Assembly: GCA_002842495.1 (NCBI GenBank)
Contig: PHDB01000028.1
Location: forward strand, 1 to 43,481
From: Bacteroidetes bacterium HGW-Bacteroidetes-6
Lineage (GTDB): Bacteria; Bacteroidota; Bacteroidia; Bacteroidales; DTU049
Length of the DNA stretch: 43,481 bases
Direction of reading: 5' to 3'
The notes under the pieces: model-generated
Told to the model about the DNA's origin: nothing
The model's database searches: none
Seen by the model: only the letters and a program-made list of their open reading frames with translations
Translations under genes and position numbers: made by a program
Part shown: one piece after another, positions 12,101 to 21,666 of the stretch
Layout of the letters: each line of letters begins with the position of its first letter
Numbering within the stretch: position 1 is the first letter of the stretch

Positions 12101-12276
12101 TCGCGCAATGTATCACCGTTGGCCAGCATCTTTGCTTCTTGTTGGGTCTGTTCGTTGTAGGCAAAATCTTTTGCATTCTTCTCAACCCTACGTGTACAAT
12201 AGGTAAATGAAAGTGAATAAACACTCACTAGGATGAACAAGATAGCAAAAAACCTGATGGTTCCTTTAATTTGCAT
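9187..12276 (-). CDS. secDF: Fused protein translocase subunit SecDF
   Basis: Proton-driven accessory subunit that pulls preproteins through SecYEG at the inner membrane. SecD and SecF are fused into one 1029-aa chain, as is usual in Bacteroidota. The SecD half has an N-terminal TM (about 8-25), the DLKGGMNVTLE motif, a long periplasmic region with a Gln/Ala/Asn-rich low-complexity insert (about 290-350), and the TM block with GMAVDANVIIYERIKEE. The SecF half begins near LNYGVDFSGGRTYVVRF and ends with TIIGYSINDTVIIFDRIREY. Both halves keep the conserved Asp/Arg residues needed for proton transport. The gene has its own well-formed promoter and a downstream hairpin, so it is probably transcribed alone. 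Confidence 0.95.
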   Translation of the reverse strand: MQIKGTIRFFAILFILVSVYSLSFTYCTRRVEKNAKDFAYNEQTQQEAKMLANGDTLRERMLYDSLAVAKESRFLDSMSNEVVYNLLVKKYTYKDCKEKELNLGLDLKGGMNVTLEISESEIIRALSGNNKDAAFNKAINMAIEKQRSSQTAFLDLFVESIRELEPNKPLAAYFLTRDMNDKIKTTSTDDEVIGVLNEEINSAIDRTFMVLRKRIDKFGVTQPNIQKLSTQGRILVELPGVKDPTRVRKILQGTAKLEFLETWEFAQVYPILEKADARIKSIKDKSGLIDTDTIAKDSVAAADTAQVKPNDQQASTLEQQLNNVPAATDSAQINNAAQAAVNNPLLALFTGGLNIVSDEGQSYYGQGPLIGLVQTKDTALMNSYLKQTADMFPNTRFLWGATPAKSERPGSFVELIAIRLTTSDGKAKLEGDKVADAWQDYDQNGRVEVSMMMTSEGTKIWKKMTGDNVGKCIAIVLDNYVYSYPTVNGEIPSGRSSITGTFGVAEAQDLANVLKSGKLPAPARIVEEAIVGPSLGAEAIHSGLMSFIIAFILVLLYMIFFYNKAGLAANIALISNVLFIFGALSSLGAVLTLPGIAGIVLTLGMAVDANVIIYERIKEELRAGKGVRLAIDDGYKNAYSAIIDGNVTTLLTGIVLAWFGTGPVQGFATTLIIGILTSLFSAIFISRLFFIWLLDRNKNITFENKFSKGFLVNTKLDFIKARKVAYFISGAIIAIGIYFLAVKGLNYGVDFSGGRTYVVRFDKDVSANEVRSSLFAEMKETPEVKTFGGANQLKITTKYLIDDNSEQADSLVEVKIYEALKGFFGTTMTFEEFTSDNPDKVLGRLSSQKVGPTIADDIKQAAVYSIIVALIIIFIYIAIRFKKWYYGLGGVLALFHDSLITISLFSIFYGILPFNLEVDQAFIAAILTIIGYSINDTVIIFDRIREYNTLFPKRSARENMNGAINSTLARTVNTAGSTIVVLLAIFLLGGEIIRGFSFALLVGVVVGTYSSVFVATPLAYELMSKKKKQ

Positions 12277-12319
12277 AGTATAAAGTTTAAAAGACTTCGA
12301 GTCTAATTTTTTGAGGGTG

Positions 12320-12350
12320 CAAAGATAGAATAAGCAGTTGAATTATTCAA
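12320..12350 (-). promoter_or_regulatory. secDF promoter
   Basis: On the minus strand TATCTTTG (12327-12320) matches the -7 consensus exactly, with TTG (12350-12348) 20 nt upstream. The 5' leader before the ATG at 12276 would be about 35-40 nt. Confidence 0.6.
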
Positions 12351-12404
12351 AATTTTGCTCCAAAATAATTGAAAAATATGTATTATTCAAGCTGTTGACC
12401 AACT

Positions 12405-12881
12405 TTAATGAAACTGGAAAGGATGCTTAAACACCTTTTGCAGTCTACGTTTGTTGCCTTTCAGAAACAGTTTTTTTTGTTTGTAATCAATTTTTGCATC
12501 GCAGGCAAGCAACAGGTCGGTCCCAATAATTCCATCAATCTCGATGCTTCCGTACTCTCGAAATGTATCATTGATAATGCTCAAATCAAGCATTACAAAA
12601 GGAAAATACTTTATTTCAATATCACCCAATGCAAATAATTCGGCACGCGACAATGAGCTGTGAATATTACCAGATCCAAGCCCTACAGCCACTTCGTTGC
12701 CAAACGAGTTGTCGGCTGCCAACTCAAAAAGACTTGCACGAGTAACATCGAGCACGCAATTCGACGCACCGGAATCAATGATCAGCATAGCATCGCAACC
12801 ATTAATGCTGCAAATAACAGCAATATGACTAATCTGACCATTGTTACCTTTAATCAGATGAAGCGGCAAAGCAGCCTTCAT
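12405..12881 (-). CDS. Retropepsin-like aspartic protease family protein
   Basis: 158 aa with no signal peptide. The single-lobed aspartic protease motif is visible as MLIIDSGASNCVLD, with the catalytic Asp at residue 36 in DSGA. The second hydrophobic-Gly element is EIDGIIGTDLLLACDAKIDYKQKKLFL (about 117-145), which matches the GxIG-D-L block of retropepsin-like bacterial proteins. Such proteins act as dimers, and their substrates in Bacteroidota are mostly unknown. It follows the LOG-family gene by 3 nt and is the last gene of the transglycosylase-uvrA-LOG run. Confidence 0.75.
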   Translation of the reverse strand: MKAALPLHLIKGNNGQISHIAVICSINGCDAMLIIDSGASNCVLDVTRASLFELAADNSFGNEVAVGLGSGNIHSSLSRAELFALGDIEIKYFPFVMLDLSIINDTFREYGSIEIDGIIGTDLLLACDAKIDYKQKKLFLKGNKRRLQKVFKHPFQFH

Positions 12882-12884
12882 TAA

Positions 12885-13607
12885 TCAAAAATTAGGTTTC
12901 AACGAATATTTTTCATAGTAACGCTCAATCAGACCAACGGCCTCTTCTGCAGTTTCGGCAAACTGATAGAGTTCAAGATCCTTTTCGCTGATATTGCCAA
13001 ATTGAACCATGGTTTTGCTAATCCATTCATGAAGTTCTTTCCAATATTCGCGACCAACAAGAACAATCGGGAAATGTGCAATTTTTTTTGTCTGAATAAG
13101 AGTAAGCGCCTCGAACATTTCGTCGCAAGTACCAAAGCCGCCGGGCAATACAATATATCCCTGACTATATTTCATAAACATTACTTTACGAACAAAGAAA
13201 TACTTAAAAGTAAGTAGCTTATCGCCATCAATATATTCGTTCGATTCCTGTTCAAATGGCAAAGTAATATTCAACCCAACCGATTTGCCCCCAGCACGCT
13301 TGGCTCCACGATTTCCGGCTTCCATAATTCCCGGGCCACCACCTGTAATAACTCCATAACCCATCTTAACAAGGTTGTAGGCTATTTGCGAAGCCAATTT
13401 ATAATATTTGTCGTTGGGTTTGGTTCGGGCCGATCCGAAAATAGTTACACAAGGTCCGATAGCTGCCATTTTTTCAAAGCCTGATACAAATTCAGACATA
13501 ATGTTAAAAATCTGCCAGGAATCGTGTGTCTTGATTTCATTCCAGTCTTTTGGGGCCAGTGCTCTTCTGATTTTATCCTCGTCGCTGAGGAAATCCATTT
13601 CGTTCAT
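12885..13607 (-). CDS. LOG-family (TIGR00730-type) nucleotide phosphoribohydrolase-like protein
   Basis: 240 aa. The Rossmann-like LOG fold is shown by TIFGSARTKPND (about 55-66), GVITGGGPGIMEAGNRGAKRAGGKSVGLNI and the hallmark PGGFGTCDEMFEALTLIQ (about 155-172), which carries the PGGxGTxxE motif. Plant and bacterial LOG proteins hydrolyse cytokinin riboside 5'-monophosphates or AMP-like nucleotides. In bacteria without cytokinins the physiological substrate is uncertain, and the old name 'lysine decarboxylase' is wrong for this family. A second ATG three codons in (13598) is possible. It lies 7 nt after uvrA and 3 nt before the retropepsin-like gene. Confidence 0.88.
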   Translation of the reverse strand: MNEMDFLSDEDKIRRALAPKDWNEIKTHDSWQIFNIMSEFVSGFEKMAAIGPCVTIFGSARTKPNDKYYKLASQIAYNLVKMGYGVITGGGPGIMEAGNRGAKRAGGKSVGLNITLPFEQESNEYIDGDKLLTFKYFFVRKVMFMKYSQGYIVLPGGFGTCDEMFEALTLIQTKKIAHFPIVLVGREYWKELHEWISKTMVQFGNISEKDLELYQFAETAEEAVGLIERYYEKYSLKPNF

Positions 13608-13614
13608 ATCTTTA

Positions 13615-16488
13615 TTATTTTTGAATGTTTTTACTCCGAAGAATAAAGTGCTGTTTCAAATATTTTCCGGTTAAACTGTCTGTCACTTTGCTTATTTGCT
13701 CCGGTGTTCCGGTCGCAACAATCCTGCCACCGTTTTTGCCGCCTCCGGGGCCCAAATCGATAACATGATCAGCATAAGCAATTACATCGAGATGATGTTC
13801 TATCACAATAACCGTATTGCCCCGTTTTACCAATGCGTTCAAAACTTCAAGCAAAACCCTTACGTCTTCGAAATGCAATCCGGTTGTCGGCTCATCGAGA
13901 ATATAAATGGTTTTCCCTGTATCGCGTCGGGTGAGTTCGGTTGATAATTTCACACGCTGTGCTTCGCCTCCAGAAAGCGTTGTCGAACTTTGCCCTAGCT
14001 TAATGTATCCAAGTCCAACCTTTTGCATTGTACTCAAATATGTCAGAATTTGCTGCTGGTTTTCGAAAAACTCGGCAGCCTGATTGATGGTCATTTCCAG
14101 TACATCGCTAATGCTTTTACCTTTAAATCGGATTTCGATTGTTTCGCGATTGTAACGCTTACCATTGCATTCGTCGCAAGTAACATACACTTCGGGAAGA
14201 AAATTCATCTCAATGGTTTTCACTCCCGCACCTTTACATGTTTCGCAGCGGCCACCAGCCACATTAAATGAAAAACGACCGGGCTTGTAACCACGTGCTT
14301 TCGATTCGGGCAAAACAGCATACAACTTTCTGATTTCATCAAAAACACCAGTATATGTCGAAGGGTTACTTCGTGGTGTTTTGCCAATAGGCGATTGATC
14401 GATACCAATTACTTTATCTATAAGCTCCAGCCCTTCTATCGTTCCAAAACGGAGTGGCTTCTGAATACTCCGATACAACTTATTGCTCAGTGCAGGAAAC
14501 AATGTTTCGTTGATAAGCGAGCTTTTCCCACTTCCTGAAACACCAGTCACACAAATAAACAATCCTAGAGGGATATCCAGATCAACATTGAGAAGATTAT
14601 GGCCTCTTGCTTTAGTGATTTTTATACTTTTTCCCTGGGAAGTTCTGCGCTTTTCGGGAATAGGAATATACTTGCGTCCGCTCAAATAATCACATGTAAG
14701 CGAATTGCATTTCATCATATGGTCAGGAGTTCCCAAGCCGGTAATAAGTCCGCCTTTACGACCGGCTCCGGGTCCCATATCGATTACATAATCGGCCGAT
14801 CGAATCATTTCCTCATCATGTTCAACAACAATAACCGAATTACCTGTGTCGCGCAGATTTCTGATACTGTCAATCAGTTTACGATTATCGCTCTGGTGCA
14901 AACCAATACTGGGTTCATCAAGAATATACAAAACACCCCTAAGACGCGATCCAATTTGGGATGCAAGCCGGATTCGCTGCGATTCGCCACCCGAAAGCGA
15001 TGATGCCGGGCGGTTTAAACTCAAATAATTAAGTCCTACATTCGACAAAAAGCCAATTCGCGCACCCAATTCCCTCACAATATCTGTTGCAATAAGGCTA
15101 GTGCGCTTATCGAGTTTATCGGGCAGCGCTTTCACCCACGCTTCCAGCAAATCAATGTCGAAATTGGCCACTTCTGCTATATTTAACCCATCTATTTTAA
15201 AGAACAACGATTCCTGCTTCAACCGGGTGCCACCACATTCGGGACAATCGATTCTATTCATAAACGACTCAGCCCAACGTTTCATTGCCGGACTCACATC
15301 GTCGTCCTGACGGTTAATAAGCAAATTGATTATTCCATCAAAAGTAAGATTATAGCTACTGGTTACTCCAACATATTCGTTGGTAAGAGTCAGCATTTCG
15401 CTGGTACCATACAAGATGGCATTCATTGCATCTTCGTGCAAATCGCCTACTTCGTCGTCGAGCGAATTTCCATATTTTTTGCAAATGAGTTCCACCTGCT
15501 TAAATACCCAATTACTCTTGTAATCACCAAGAGGAGCAATTCCACCTTTCCGAAGCATCACGCGTTTGTCGGGAATAATTTTATCCATATCAACTTCCGA
15601 AACAATGCCAAGACCTTTGCAACGAGGGCATGCACCATAAGGGCTATTGAATGAAAATGAATTGGGTTCAGGTAAATCGTACGAAATTCCAGTGTCTTCG
15701 CACATCAGTTTGCGGCTAAAAAACGCAATTTGATTATCGGATGAATTGTGAACAGCAACCACGCCTTTTCCGTAGCGCAATGCCAGCGCAATTGCTTTGC
15801 TAACACGTTTTGCCGATTGATTCGAAACATCTATTCGGTCAATCAGCAATTCAATATCATGGACTTTGTAACGGTCAACCAACAACCCCTGAACAGCTTC
15901 CAAAATTTCGCCATCAACCCTGAAGTGGGTAAACCCAAGTTTTCGGTACTGCTCGAACAATTCGCGGTAGTGACCTTTGCGAGCCTTAACCAGTGGTGCA
16001 AGTACAGAAATGAGAGCCCCTGAGAATCGAGACAAAATCATTTCCTGAATTTGCGCGTCGGAATATTGTACCATAGGCTTGCCGGTTTCGGTAGAATAGG
16101 CCGTTGAAATACGCGCATACAAAAGGCGCAGATAATCGTAAATCTCGGTAATGGTCCCTACTGTGGAGCGGGGATTGCGACCAGCTGTTTTCTGATCGAT
16201 AGAAATAACAGGCGAAAGTCCGGTAATACGATCGACATCCGGACGCGTAAAATCGCCAATAAATTGCCGGGCATAAGCCGAAAAGGTATCCATATACCTA
16301 CGTTGTCCTTCAGCAAAAATGGTATCGAAAGCTAGCGACGATTTTCCACTCCCACTGAGTCCGGTGATTACTACCAGACTATCGCGTGGAATCGAAACAG
16401 TCACGTTTTTCAGATTGTGTTCGCGTGCACCAACCACTTCTAGGAAATCGGTTTCCTGAACAACAACTACATCCTGCTCTTCTTTCAT
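13615..16488 (-). CDS. uvrA: Excinuclease ABC subunit A
   Basis: Damage-recognition ATPase of nucleotide excision repair. 957 aa, with two ABC modules. The first has a Walker [21 protein letters not shown] (about 44-63) and the signature [16 protein letters not shown]. The second has [15 protein letters not shown] and [15 protein letters not shown], followed by the Walker [11 protein letters not shown]. The zinc-binding Cys pairs are present: CPRCKGLG with a later CPECGGTRL, and CETCKGAG...[10 protein letters not shown] in the second module. It sits 3 nt after the lytic transglycosylase gene, so repair and wall genes share a transcript here, probably by simple clustering. Confidence 0.96.
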   Translation of the reverse strand: MKEEQDVVVVQETDFLEVVGAREHNLKNVTVSIPRDSLVVITGLSGSGKSSLAFDTIFAEGQRRYMDTFSAYARQFIGDFTRPDVDRITGLSPVISIDQKTAGRNPRSTVGTITEIYDYLRLLYARISTAYSTETGKPMVQYSDAQIQEMILSRFSGALISVLAPLVKARKGHYRELFEQYRKLGFTHFRVDGEILEAVQGLLVDRYKVHDIELLIDRIDVSNQSAKRVSKAIALALRYGKGVVAVHNSSDNQIAFFSRKLMCEDTGISYDLPEPNSFSFNSPYGACPRCKGLGIVSEVDMDKIIPDKRVMLRKGGIAPLGDYKSNWVFKQVELICKKYGNSLDDEVGDLHEDAMNAILYGTSEMLTLTNEYVGVTSSYNLTFDGIINLLINRQDDDVSPAMKRWAESFMNRIDCPECGGTRLKQESLFFKIDGLNIAEVANFDIDLLEAWVKALPDKLDKRTSLIATDIVRELGARIGFLSNVGLNYLSLNRPASSLSGGESQRIRLASQIGSRLRGVLYILDEPSIGLHQSDNRKLIDSIRNLRDTGNSVIVVEHDEEMIRSADYVIDMGPGAGRKGGLITGLGTPDHMMKCNSLTCDYLSGRKYIPIPEKRRTSQGKSIKITKARGHNLLNVDLDIPLGLFICVTGVSGSGKSSLINETLFPALSNKLYRSIQKPLRFGTIEGLELIDKVIGIDQSPIGKTPRSNPSTYTGVFDEIRKLYAVLPESKARGYKPGRFSFNVAGGRCETCKGAGVKTIEMNFLPEVYVTCDECNGKRYNRETIEIRFKGKSISDVLEMTINQAAEFFENQQQILTYLSTMQKVGLGYIKLGQSSTTLSGGEAQRVKLSTELTRRDTGKTIYILDEPTTGLHFEDVRVLLEVLNALVKRGNTVIVIEHHLDVIAYADHVIDLGPGGGKNGGRIVATGTPEQISKVTDSLTGKYLKQHFILRSKNIQK

Positions 16489-16491
16489 GCC

Positions 16492-17493
16492 TTACTCCAC
16501 TTTAATTGAATCATTGAAAATCTGGTTTGGGGCATCAATACGCGAAACGCTTTCCTTCTGACTCATCCCTGCAGGAATCGCAATCTGATATACTTTTCCC
16601 GCAACAACAGGCAAACGGTTTGTGCGCAACCAAGGGTTCATATATCGAAGTTCTAGATACGAAATATTGTTTTCAATAGCCCATGCTGTTAAATCGGGTA
16701 TCTCAGTATTCACTTCTTTATAGGTAACCTCAATGGGTTGATAAATATCTTTGTTACGAATAAAAAATCCATACGTAAGCGGATTGCTCCAAATCATTTT
16801 CAGGGCAACAATTCGGTACAAATAACGCGAAGTTTCCTCGTTGAGAAAGAGTTGATAATAATTATTATTCTTCTGTGCTGTTACCTGTTGTTGTAAAGCT
16901 CCGGTGCCCATATTGTACGAAGCAGCAGCAAGTGTGTACGAACCAAACATATTCCGTGCGGTCTTGATATAACGACATGCAGCATGAGTCGATTTTTCAA
17001 GATTATAGCGTTCATCGACATCGGCACCAACTTCCAGACCATATTCCTGCCCTGTCTTTTTGAGAAATTGCCAAAATCCGGCTGCTCCTGCCGGCGAAAC
17101 CACATTCGACAATTCGCTTTCGGCCATAGCAAGAAATTTGAAGTCGTCATGAATCCCTTCTTTCTTCAGAATAGGCTCTATGATCGGAAAAAAGCGACCA
17201 CTACGCTTCAACATATAAATGGTATGCGAATGCCAATACATAATGGCAATCAATTCGCGTTCGAGTCGTTCGCGCACTATCAAATGATCGACTGGGACCA
17301 TTTCTCCCGCAAATGAGATAGAATCAGGAATATATGGCTGAAATATCTTATAATTCTGCCGACTTTGCATAAAGTAGCGATTATCGGGATCGTCCACCCC
17401 GTTTTTATAAGTAGAAAACATAAAAAGCTGCAAGCCTAAAACAACAGCCAGCAAAGCTATAACAATAAAAATCAGGCTTTTCTTCACGTGCAT
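16492..17493 (-). CDS. Membrane-anchored lytic transglycosylase (SLT domain, MltD-like)
   Basis: Cleaves the MurNAc-GlcNAc bond of peptidoglycan to give 1,6-anhydro ends. I take the ATG at 17493 (333 aa); the alternative TTG at 17499 adds two residues. One TM segment (about 6-25) anchors the protein with its catalytic domain in the periplasm. The SLT/GH23 domain contains FKFLAMAESELSNVVSPAGAAGFWQF with the catalytic Glu in AESE, then the ALAAASYNMGTGAL block. The C-terminal part (NISYLELRYMNPWL, YQIAIPAG) resembles a degenerate LysM-like region as in MltD proteins. It is the first gene of the uvrA run. Confidence 0.87.
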   Translation of the reverse strand: MHVKKSLIFIVIALLAVVLGLQLFMFSTYKNGVDDPDNRYFMQSRQNYKIFQPYIPDSISFAGEMVPVDHLIVRERLERELIAIMYWHSHTIYMLKRSGRFFPIIEPILKKEGIHDDFKFLAMAESELSNVVSPAGAAGFWQFLKKTGQEYGLEVGADVDERYNLEKSTHAACRYIKTARNMFGSYTLAAASYNMGTGALQQQVTAQKNNNYYQLFLNEETSRYLYRIVALKMIWSNPLTYGFFIRNKDIYQPIEVTYKEVNTEIPDLTAWAIENNISYLELRYMNPWLRTNRLPVVAGKVYQIAIPAGMSQKESVSRIDAPNQIFNDSIKVE

Positions 17494-17618
17494 GATCAAA
17501 TTTTTCTTGGATTAAACAGCAACAGATACAAATAACGACAACGACACACAAATTCGTGTGACGTACTATGTTTTGGTTGTAACTAAATTGATGACTGAAT
17601 CACTAAGTCAGCAACAAA

Positions 17619-18686
17619 TCACTCTTTTTCTTTGTGTCTGTTCAAATGAGCAATATAGAACAATCCGAAGAAGACAGCTGAAACAAAAGTAACATAGCCT
17701 AACGTTAAAAAGCCGTTCCATCGGTTGAGCAAAGTTAGCATTTTTAGAATTGCCAGCACCGAAAACAATCCGATACCAATATAAACCAACGCTACCAATC
17801 GCTCACTCAATCCAAGATACGATAGATGATGTGTTGTATGATCTTTTCCGCCCACAAATGGAGACTTGCCGGAACAAATTCTTTTACAAAACACAGTTGT
17901 GGTATCGGTGAGCGGAACAATAAAAATAACCAGCATAACGAGAACTTTCTGCCAGGCAACAGGTTCTAAACTTTCGAGTTGCAAATTCCAGGCATATTTT
18001 ATTCCCATAAAAGCGACTACAGAACCCAAAAACATGCTGCCGGTATCGCCCATGAAAAGTTTGGAAGGATGCCAATTGAAAAACAAAAAACCACCGATAG
18101 CAGCCATTAAACCAATAGTCACAAATAGATACGGACCATCGGAAAGGCCGTTGAGCTGCATAATCACCAAAAATGTTGCAAGAATCGACATTACCACAAT
18201 AGAAGAAATGGCATCCATATTATCAAGCAGATTAATGGCATTCATGATTCCAACCACCCAAACCAGTGTAATGGCAACATTGAGCGAGTAAACACCTGTT
18301 ATTTGAATATATGTGTTTGAAAAAATCATCACCACAGCTGTAAGAAGCTGCAATCCCAACTTGATGAATGGCTTGGTATCGAATGCATCATCGAACAAAC
18401 CAGCCACAAAACCAATGCTAAGTGCCAGCATAAAGCCAAGAAATTCAATATTTCTGATTAGCATCGCATTGGGATCAAGCATCGAAAAAGCAATAACAGA
18501 AATAAGAAACAGTATGTAGAATGTAATACCTCCAAAAGAGGGCTTTTGATTCGGATTCCACCTCACACCGTTGTTTTTTGCCGTTCGCAGGCCAAGATTA
18601 TCCGAGAATTTCAGAAAAAGTCCATTAATAATTAATGAAAATCCCAAAAAAAGGATAACTACAATTAAAATGTCGTACCAATTCAT
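17619..18686 (-). CDS. WecA/MraY-family undecaprenyl-phosphate sugar-1-phosphate transferase
   Basis: Polytopic inner-membrane enzyme (355 aa, about 10 TM segments) that loads a sugar-1-phosphate, commonly GlcNAc-1-P, on undecaprenyl phosphate as the first step of glycan assembly. Family motifs: RWNPNQKPSFGGI, the DD pair in GLFDDAFDTKP, NAINLLDNMDAISS, FMGDTGSMFLG, and the cytosolic His motif DHTTHHLSYLGLSER. Its place at the end of the polysaccharide cluster, 4 nt after rfbC, argues for initiation of exopolysaccharide or O-antigen synthesis rather than for MraY, which would be in a mur cluster. The C-terminus is short and basic (HLNRHKEKE). Confidence 0.88.
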   Translation of the reverse strand: MNWYDILIVVILFLGFSLIINGLFLKFSDNLGLRTAKNNGVRWNPNQKPSFGGITFYILFLISVIAFSMLDPNAMLIRNIEFLGFMLALSIGFVAGLFDDAFDTKPFIKLGLQLLTAVVMIFSNTYIQITGVYSLNVAITLVWVVGIMNAINLLDNMDAISSIVVMSILATFLVIMQLNGLSDGPYLFVTIGLMAAIGGFLFFNWHPSKLFMGDTGSMFLGSVVAFMGIKYAWNLQLESLEPVAWQKVLVMLVIFIVPLTDTTTVFCKRICSGKSPFVGGKDHTTHHLSYLGLSERLVALVYIGIGLFSVLAILKMLTLLNRWNGFLTLGYVTFVSAVFFGLFYIAHLNRHKEKE

Positions 18687-18690
18687 AAGT

Positions 18691-19248
18691 TTAGAGTTTT
18701 AAGTTGAACTTTGACTGAAACATCCTTAAAAACTCCCCCCTATTATCTTTTGAGCTCACAACCGACGAAGGACCCGGCCAGGGAATGGCCAAATCGGGAT
18801 CGTTCCACATAATAGTACGCTCTGCTGATGAATTATAGAATCCCGTACATTTATAATTAATGATTGTATTATCTTCGAGTGCCATAAAACCGTGAGCAAA
18901 TCCCGGAGGTATCCAGAATTGCAGATGATTTTGCGCCGACAAAACAACTGACTGAAATTTACCATAGGTTGCAGAACCGACCCGTACATCGACAGCAACA
19001 TCGAAAATGGAACCTGCAATAACCCTAATGAGTTTTCCTTGTGCAAATGGAGGATCCTGCAAGTGTAAACCACGAACAATGTATTTTCCCGACATACTTT
19101 CGTTATCCTGAACAAAATTGCCGTCGATGCCAGCTTCAGCATAGCGAGCAGCATGAAAGGTTTCTTTGAAATAGCCCCTATCATCAACGAACACCCTGGG
19201 CTCTATGAGTAATAAGCCCTCAATACCAAACTTTGTAACCTGAATCAT
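18691..19248 (-). CDS. rfbC: dTDP-4-dehydrorhamnose 3,5-epimerase
   Basis: Epimerises C3 and C5 of dTDP-4-keto-6-deoxyglucose on the way to dTDP-L-rhamnose. 185 aa, the normal RmlC length. Visible signatures: PRVFVDDRGYFKETFH (about 17-32), QDNESMSGKYIVRGLHLQDPP with the catalytic His in RGLH, KLIRVIAGSIFDVAVDVR, and the cupin FWIPPGFAHGFMAL. The start overlaps the tyrosine-kinase stop by 4 nt. The partner genes rfbA, rfbB and rfbD are absent from the window, so they must be elsewhere if the pathway is complete. Confidence 0.93.
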   Translation of the reverse strand: MIQVTKFGIEGLLLIEPRVFVDDRGYFKETFHAARYAEAGIDGNFVQDNESMSGKYIVRGLHLQDPPFAQGKLIRVIAGSIFDVAVDVRVGSATYGKFQSVVLSAQNHLQFWIPPGFAHGFMALEDNTIINYKCTGFYNSSAERTIMWNDPDLAIPWPGPSSVVSSKDNRGEFLRMFQSKFNLKL

Positions 19249-21653
19249 TTTTTGCGAAACTTATCCCTTAGACGTTGAAACCACCCGCTACGTTTAATTT
19301 CGTCTTCATCGTAGTATCCATGCTTGTTGTTGCCATAGCCATATCCAAATCCGTAGCCGTAGGCAAATCCTTCGGAACTACCGGCACCGGTAACTTCGGG
19401 ATCGACACTATTAAGAATAAGACTTAAATACCTGAGATTGTTTTCGTGGTACAGTTTCTCTATATTATAAATGTATGAGCGCTTCGAGAAACTTGCCCTT
19501 ACAATATAAATCGGATAGTCGGCAAACTGTAGCGGTTTCATTGCATCGCTCACCAGACCAATAGGTGGTGTATCGAGAATGATATATGAGTATTTCTCTT
19601 TCAGATAACTGATGAGTTCATCCATTTTCTCACTCAATATCAGTTCAGACGGATTGAGTGGTGTTGGACCTGCTGTGATATAATGAAGATTCGGAATGTT
19701 GCTCTGCTTGATACATTCATCTGCATTCTGAAGCCCAAGAAGAATGGAGCTAATCCCGGTTTCGTTATCGGTATTGAATCCTAAATGGATTTTAGGCTTT
19801 CGCAAATCGAAATCGAGAACAATAACACTCTTTTCATTAAATGCAAGAACGCCCGCCAAATTGATAGCTACAAATGTTTTTCCTTCGCCCGAAACAGTAC
19901 TGGTAACCGAAATCACCTTGGGCAAACCTCCATTTTTCACAAACTGCAAATTGGTTCGTATTGCACGAAGCGATTCGGCCAACAACGATTTAGGCCGCGA
20001 ATCGACAATGAGCTGACTCACCGGAATATAATTTTTGTATTTAGGAATAACACCCAGTACCGGAACAGAAGTTAAGCGCTTAACATCGCGAAGCGATACT
20101 ACTTCGTTATAAAGCACATAACGAAGAATAATAAACGCCAGACTTAGAATAAATGCAAAAGCAATCACTCCAATCCAAATCACTTTTTTATTCGGAAATA
20201 CCGGCTTATAATCGGGTTGAGCTGGTTGTAAAACAATAAGCTGACTTACATAACCAGCCTGAGCAATGCTATACTCGATTTTTTTCTCAATTAACTGATT
20301 ATAAAATTTTTCGTTCACGGTATAGTAACGCTCAATCCTGTTTTGTTCATCGGGCGCATTCACCAGAGGACGCCCCAGCAAGCGCGAAATTTTATTTTTC
20401 TCGGCAATATAGCGCTGCTGCTCGCGGCGGAGTTTTGCAATAATGCCACTTGCGCTTTCTCTGATAATTCGCTTCTGGAAATCAATTTGCGAATTCACAC
20501 TTTCAACTGCTGTTGAATTCTCGGTAATATGAACAAGTAAATCCTGCTTTTTCATCTCAAGCTCCTTAAGCGATTGAAGATAAGGCGCCAGATACACCTG
20601 CGATTCGAGGCCACTTAGCAACGAAAGCAAAACTACAAAATCGGAATTACCACTTTCGAAAGTATTATAGAAACGATCAAGCGATTCAAGCTCAGATATG
20701 TTTGCGGCAAGTAAATTATCAAGTTCAAAAAGCCTTGCTTGTAACGAAGACCTATCAAGAGTACTATCAAAACTCATGTTTTTGCCTTGACGCATAGAGT
20801 CTTCGGTTTGGTCAAGATTATCCTCAACAAGACCCAATTGTGTGTCGATAAAATCAAGAATACTATTCGAGCTTTCCTTCTGATATTCCACTTCGAATGC
20901 AGCAAATTCCTCAGCAACTTTGTTCACCAGATCAGCCGCTTTTCGGGGATTCATATCGCGAATGCTGATGCGAATGGTTTTAGCCACATCGTTGAGAACA
21001 GCTATGTTGATTTTCTGTGAATAGGAATTAGCTAAATCCTTTACCGAATTAAAAACTATCAGAAATTGTTTTCCGTTATTGGCGGCAAAGAATGATTTTG
21101 CATCGCCGGCTACCGGAGTGAGAAGAAAATTAACCTGCGGTAACGAAACCGTTTCGTGAAAACGAAATTCAGTTTCACTTTCAGTCCCTCCCGCCGTCTT
21201 TGTTGAAATCACAAATGTACTGTCGCCTACAGTAAGCGAATATGGTGTTCCGTAGGATAATGAATCGACAATTTGATATTGAATATGAAAAGGAGCACCA
21301 TCGTATAGCTCGAAATTCAAAATATTACCCTTCACAAAAATGCTCACATCCAGCGGAAGCTTTTCGATAACACGCTCCATAAAAACAGGAGAGCGCATAA
21401 TTTCAATTTTCCGGTATATATCCTCGTCGTAAAAATTTTTACTTTCAAAAAGCTTCTGTGCTTTGTCATCGCTATTAATCTGGACAACGCTTGATGCCTC
21501 ATAAACGGGCAAGGTATAGCGCAAATACATAAAAATAAGAGCAAATAATAAAGCAAAGAAAACGAGAATGAATTTCAGATTTCTTCTTGCAATGAAGAGG
21601 AACAATTTAAAATCGAAATCGTCGTTCAGCTTTGATTTTTTGTATTCGGCCAT
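19245..21653 (-). CDS. Polysaccharide co-polymerase/tyrosine autokinase (Wzc-like, BY-kinase)
   Basis: 802 aa. The N-terminal Wzz-type region has a TM (about 29-48) and the VYEASSVVQIN segment. A long periplasmic coiled-coil with a GNVR-type part (about 250-470) leads to the second TM (about 495-515), which follows a Pro-rich stretch (QPAQPDYKPVFPNK). The cytosolic BY-kinase domain has Walker A SGEGKT (about 588-593), Walker A' VLDFDLRKPKIH and Walker B YIILDTPPIG. The C-terminus has a Tyr/Gly cluster (about 770-790: GYGFGYGYG, HGYY), the expected autophosphorylation tail. It controls chain length and export together with the Wza-like lipoprotein encoded 13 nt upstream. Confidence 0.92.
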   Translation of the reverse strand: MAEYKKSKLNDDFDFKLFLFIARRNLKFILVFFALLFALIFMYLRYTLPVYEASSVVQINSDDKAQKLFESKNFYDEDIYRKIEIMRSPVFMERVIEKLPLDVSIFVKGNILNFELYDGAPFHIQYQIVDSLSYGTPYSLTVGDSTFVISTKTAGGTESETEFRFHETVSLPQVNFLLTPVAGDAKSFFAANNGKQFLIVFNSVKDLANSYSQKINIAVLNDVAKTIRISIRDMNPRKAADLVNKVAEEFAAFEVEYQKESSNSILDFIDTQLGLVEDNLDQTEDSMRQGKNMSFDSTLDRSSLQARLFELDNLLAANISELESLDRFYNTFESGNSDFVVLLSLLSGLESQVYLAPYLQSLKELEMKKQDLLVHITENSTAVESVNSQIDFQKRIIRESASGIIAKLRREQQRYIAEKNKISRLLGRPLVNAPDEQNRIERYYTVNEKFYNQLIEKKIEYSIAQAGYVSQLIVLQPAQPDYKPVFPNKKVIWIGVIAFAFILSLAFIILRYVLYNEVVSLRDVKRLTSVPVLGVIPKYKNYIPVSQLIVDSRPKSLLAESLRAIRTNLQFVKNGGLPKVISVTSTVSGEGKTFVAINLAGVLAFNEKSVIVLDFDLRKPKIHLGFNTDNETGISSILLGLQNADECIKQSNIPNLHYITAGPTPLNPSELILSEKMDELISYLKEKYSYIILDTPPIGLVSDAMKPLQFADYPIYIVRASFSKRSYIYNIEKLYHENNLRYLSLILNSVDPEVTGAGSSEGFAYGYGFGYGYGNNKHGYYDEDEIKRSGWFQRLRDKFRKK

Positions 21654-21666
21654 GGGGGGAAGGATA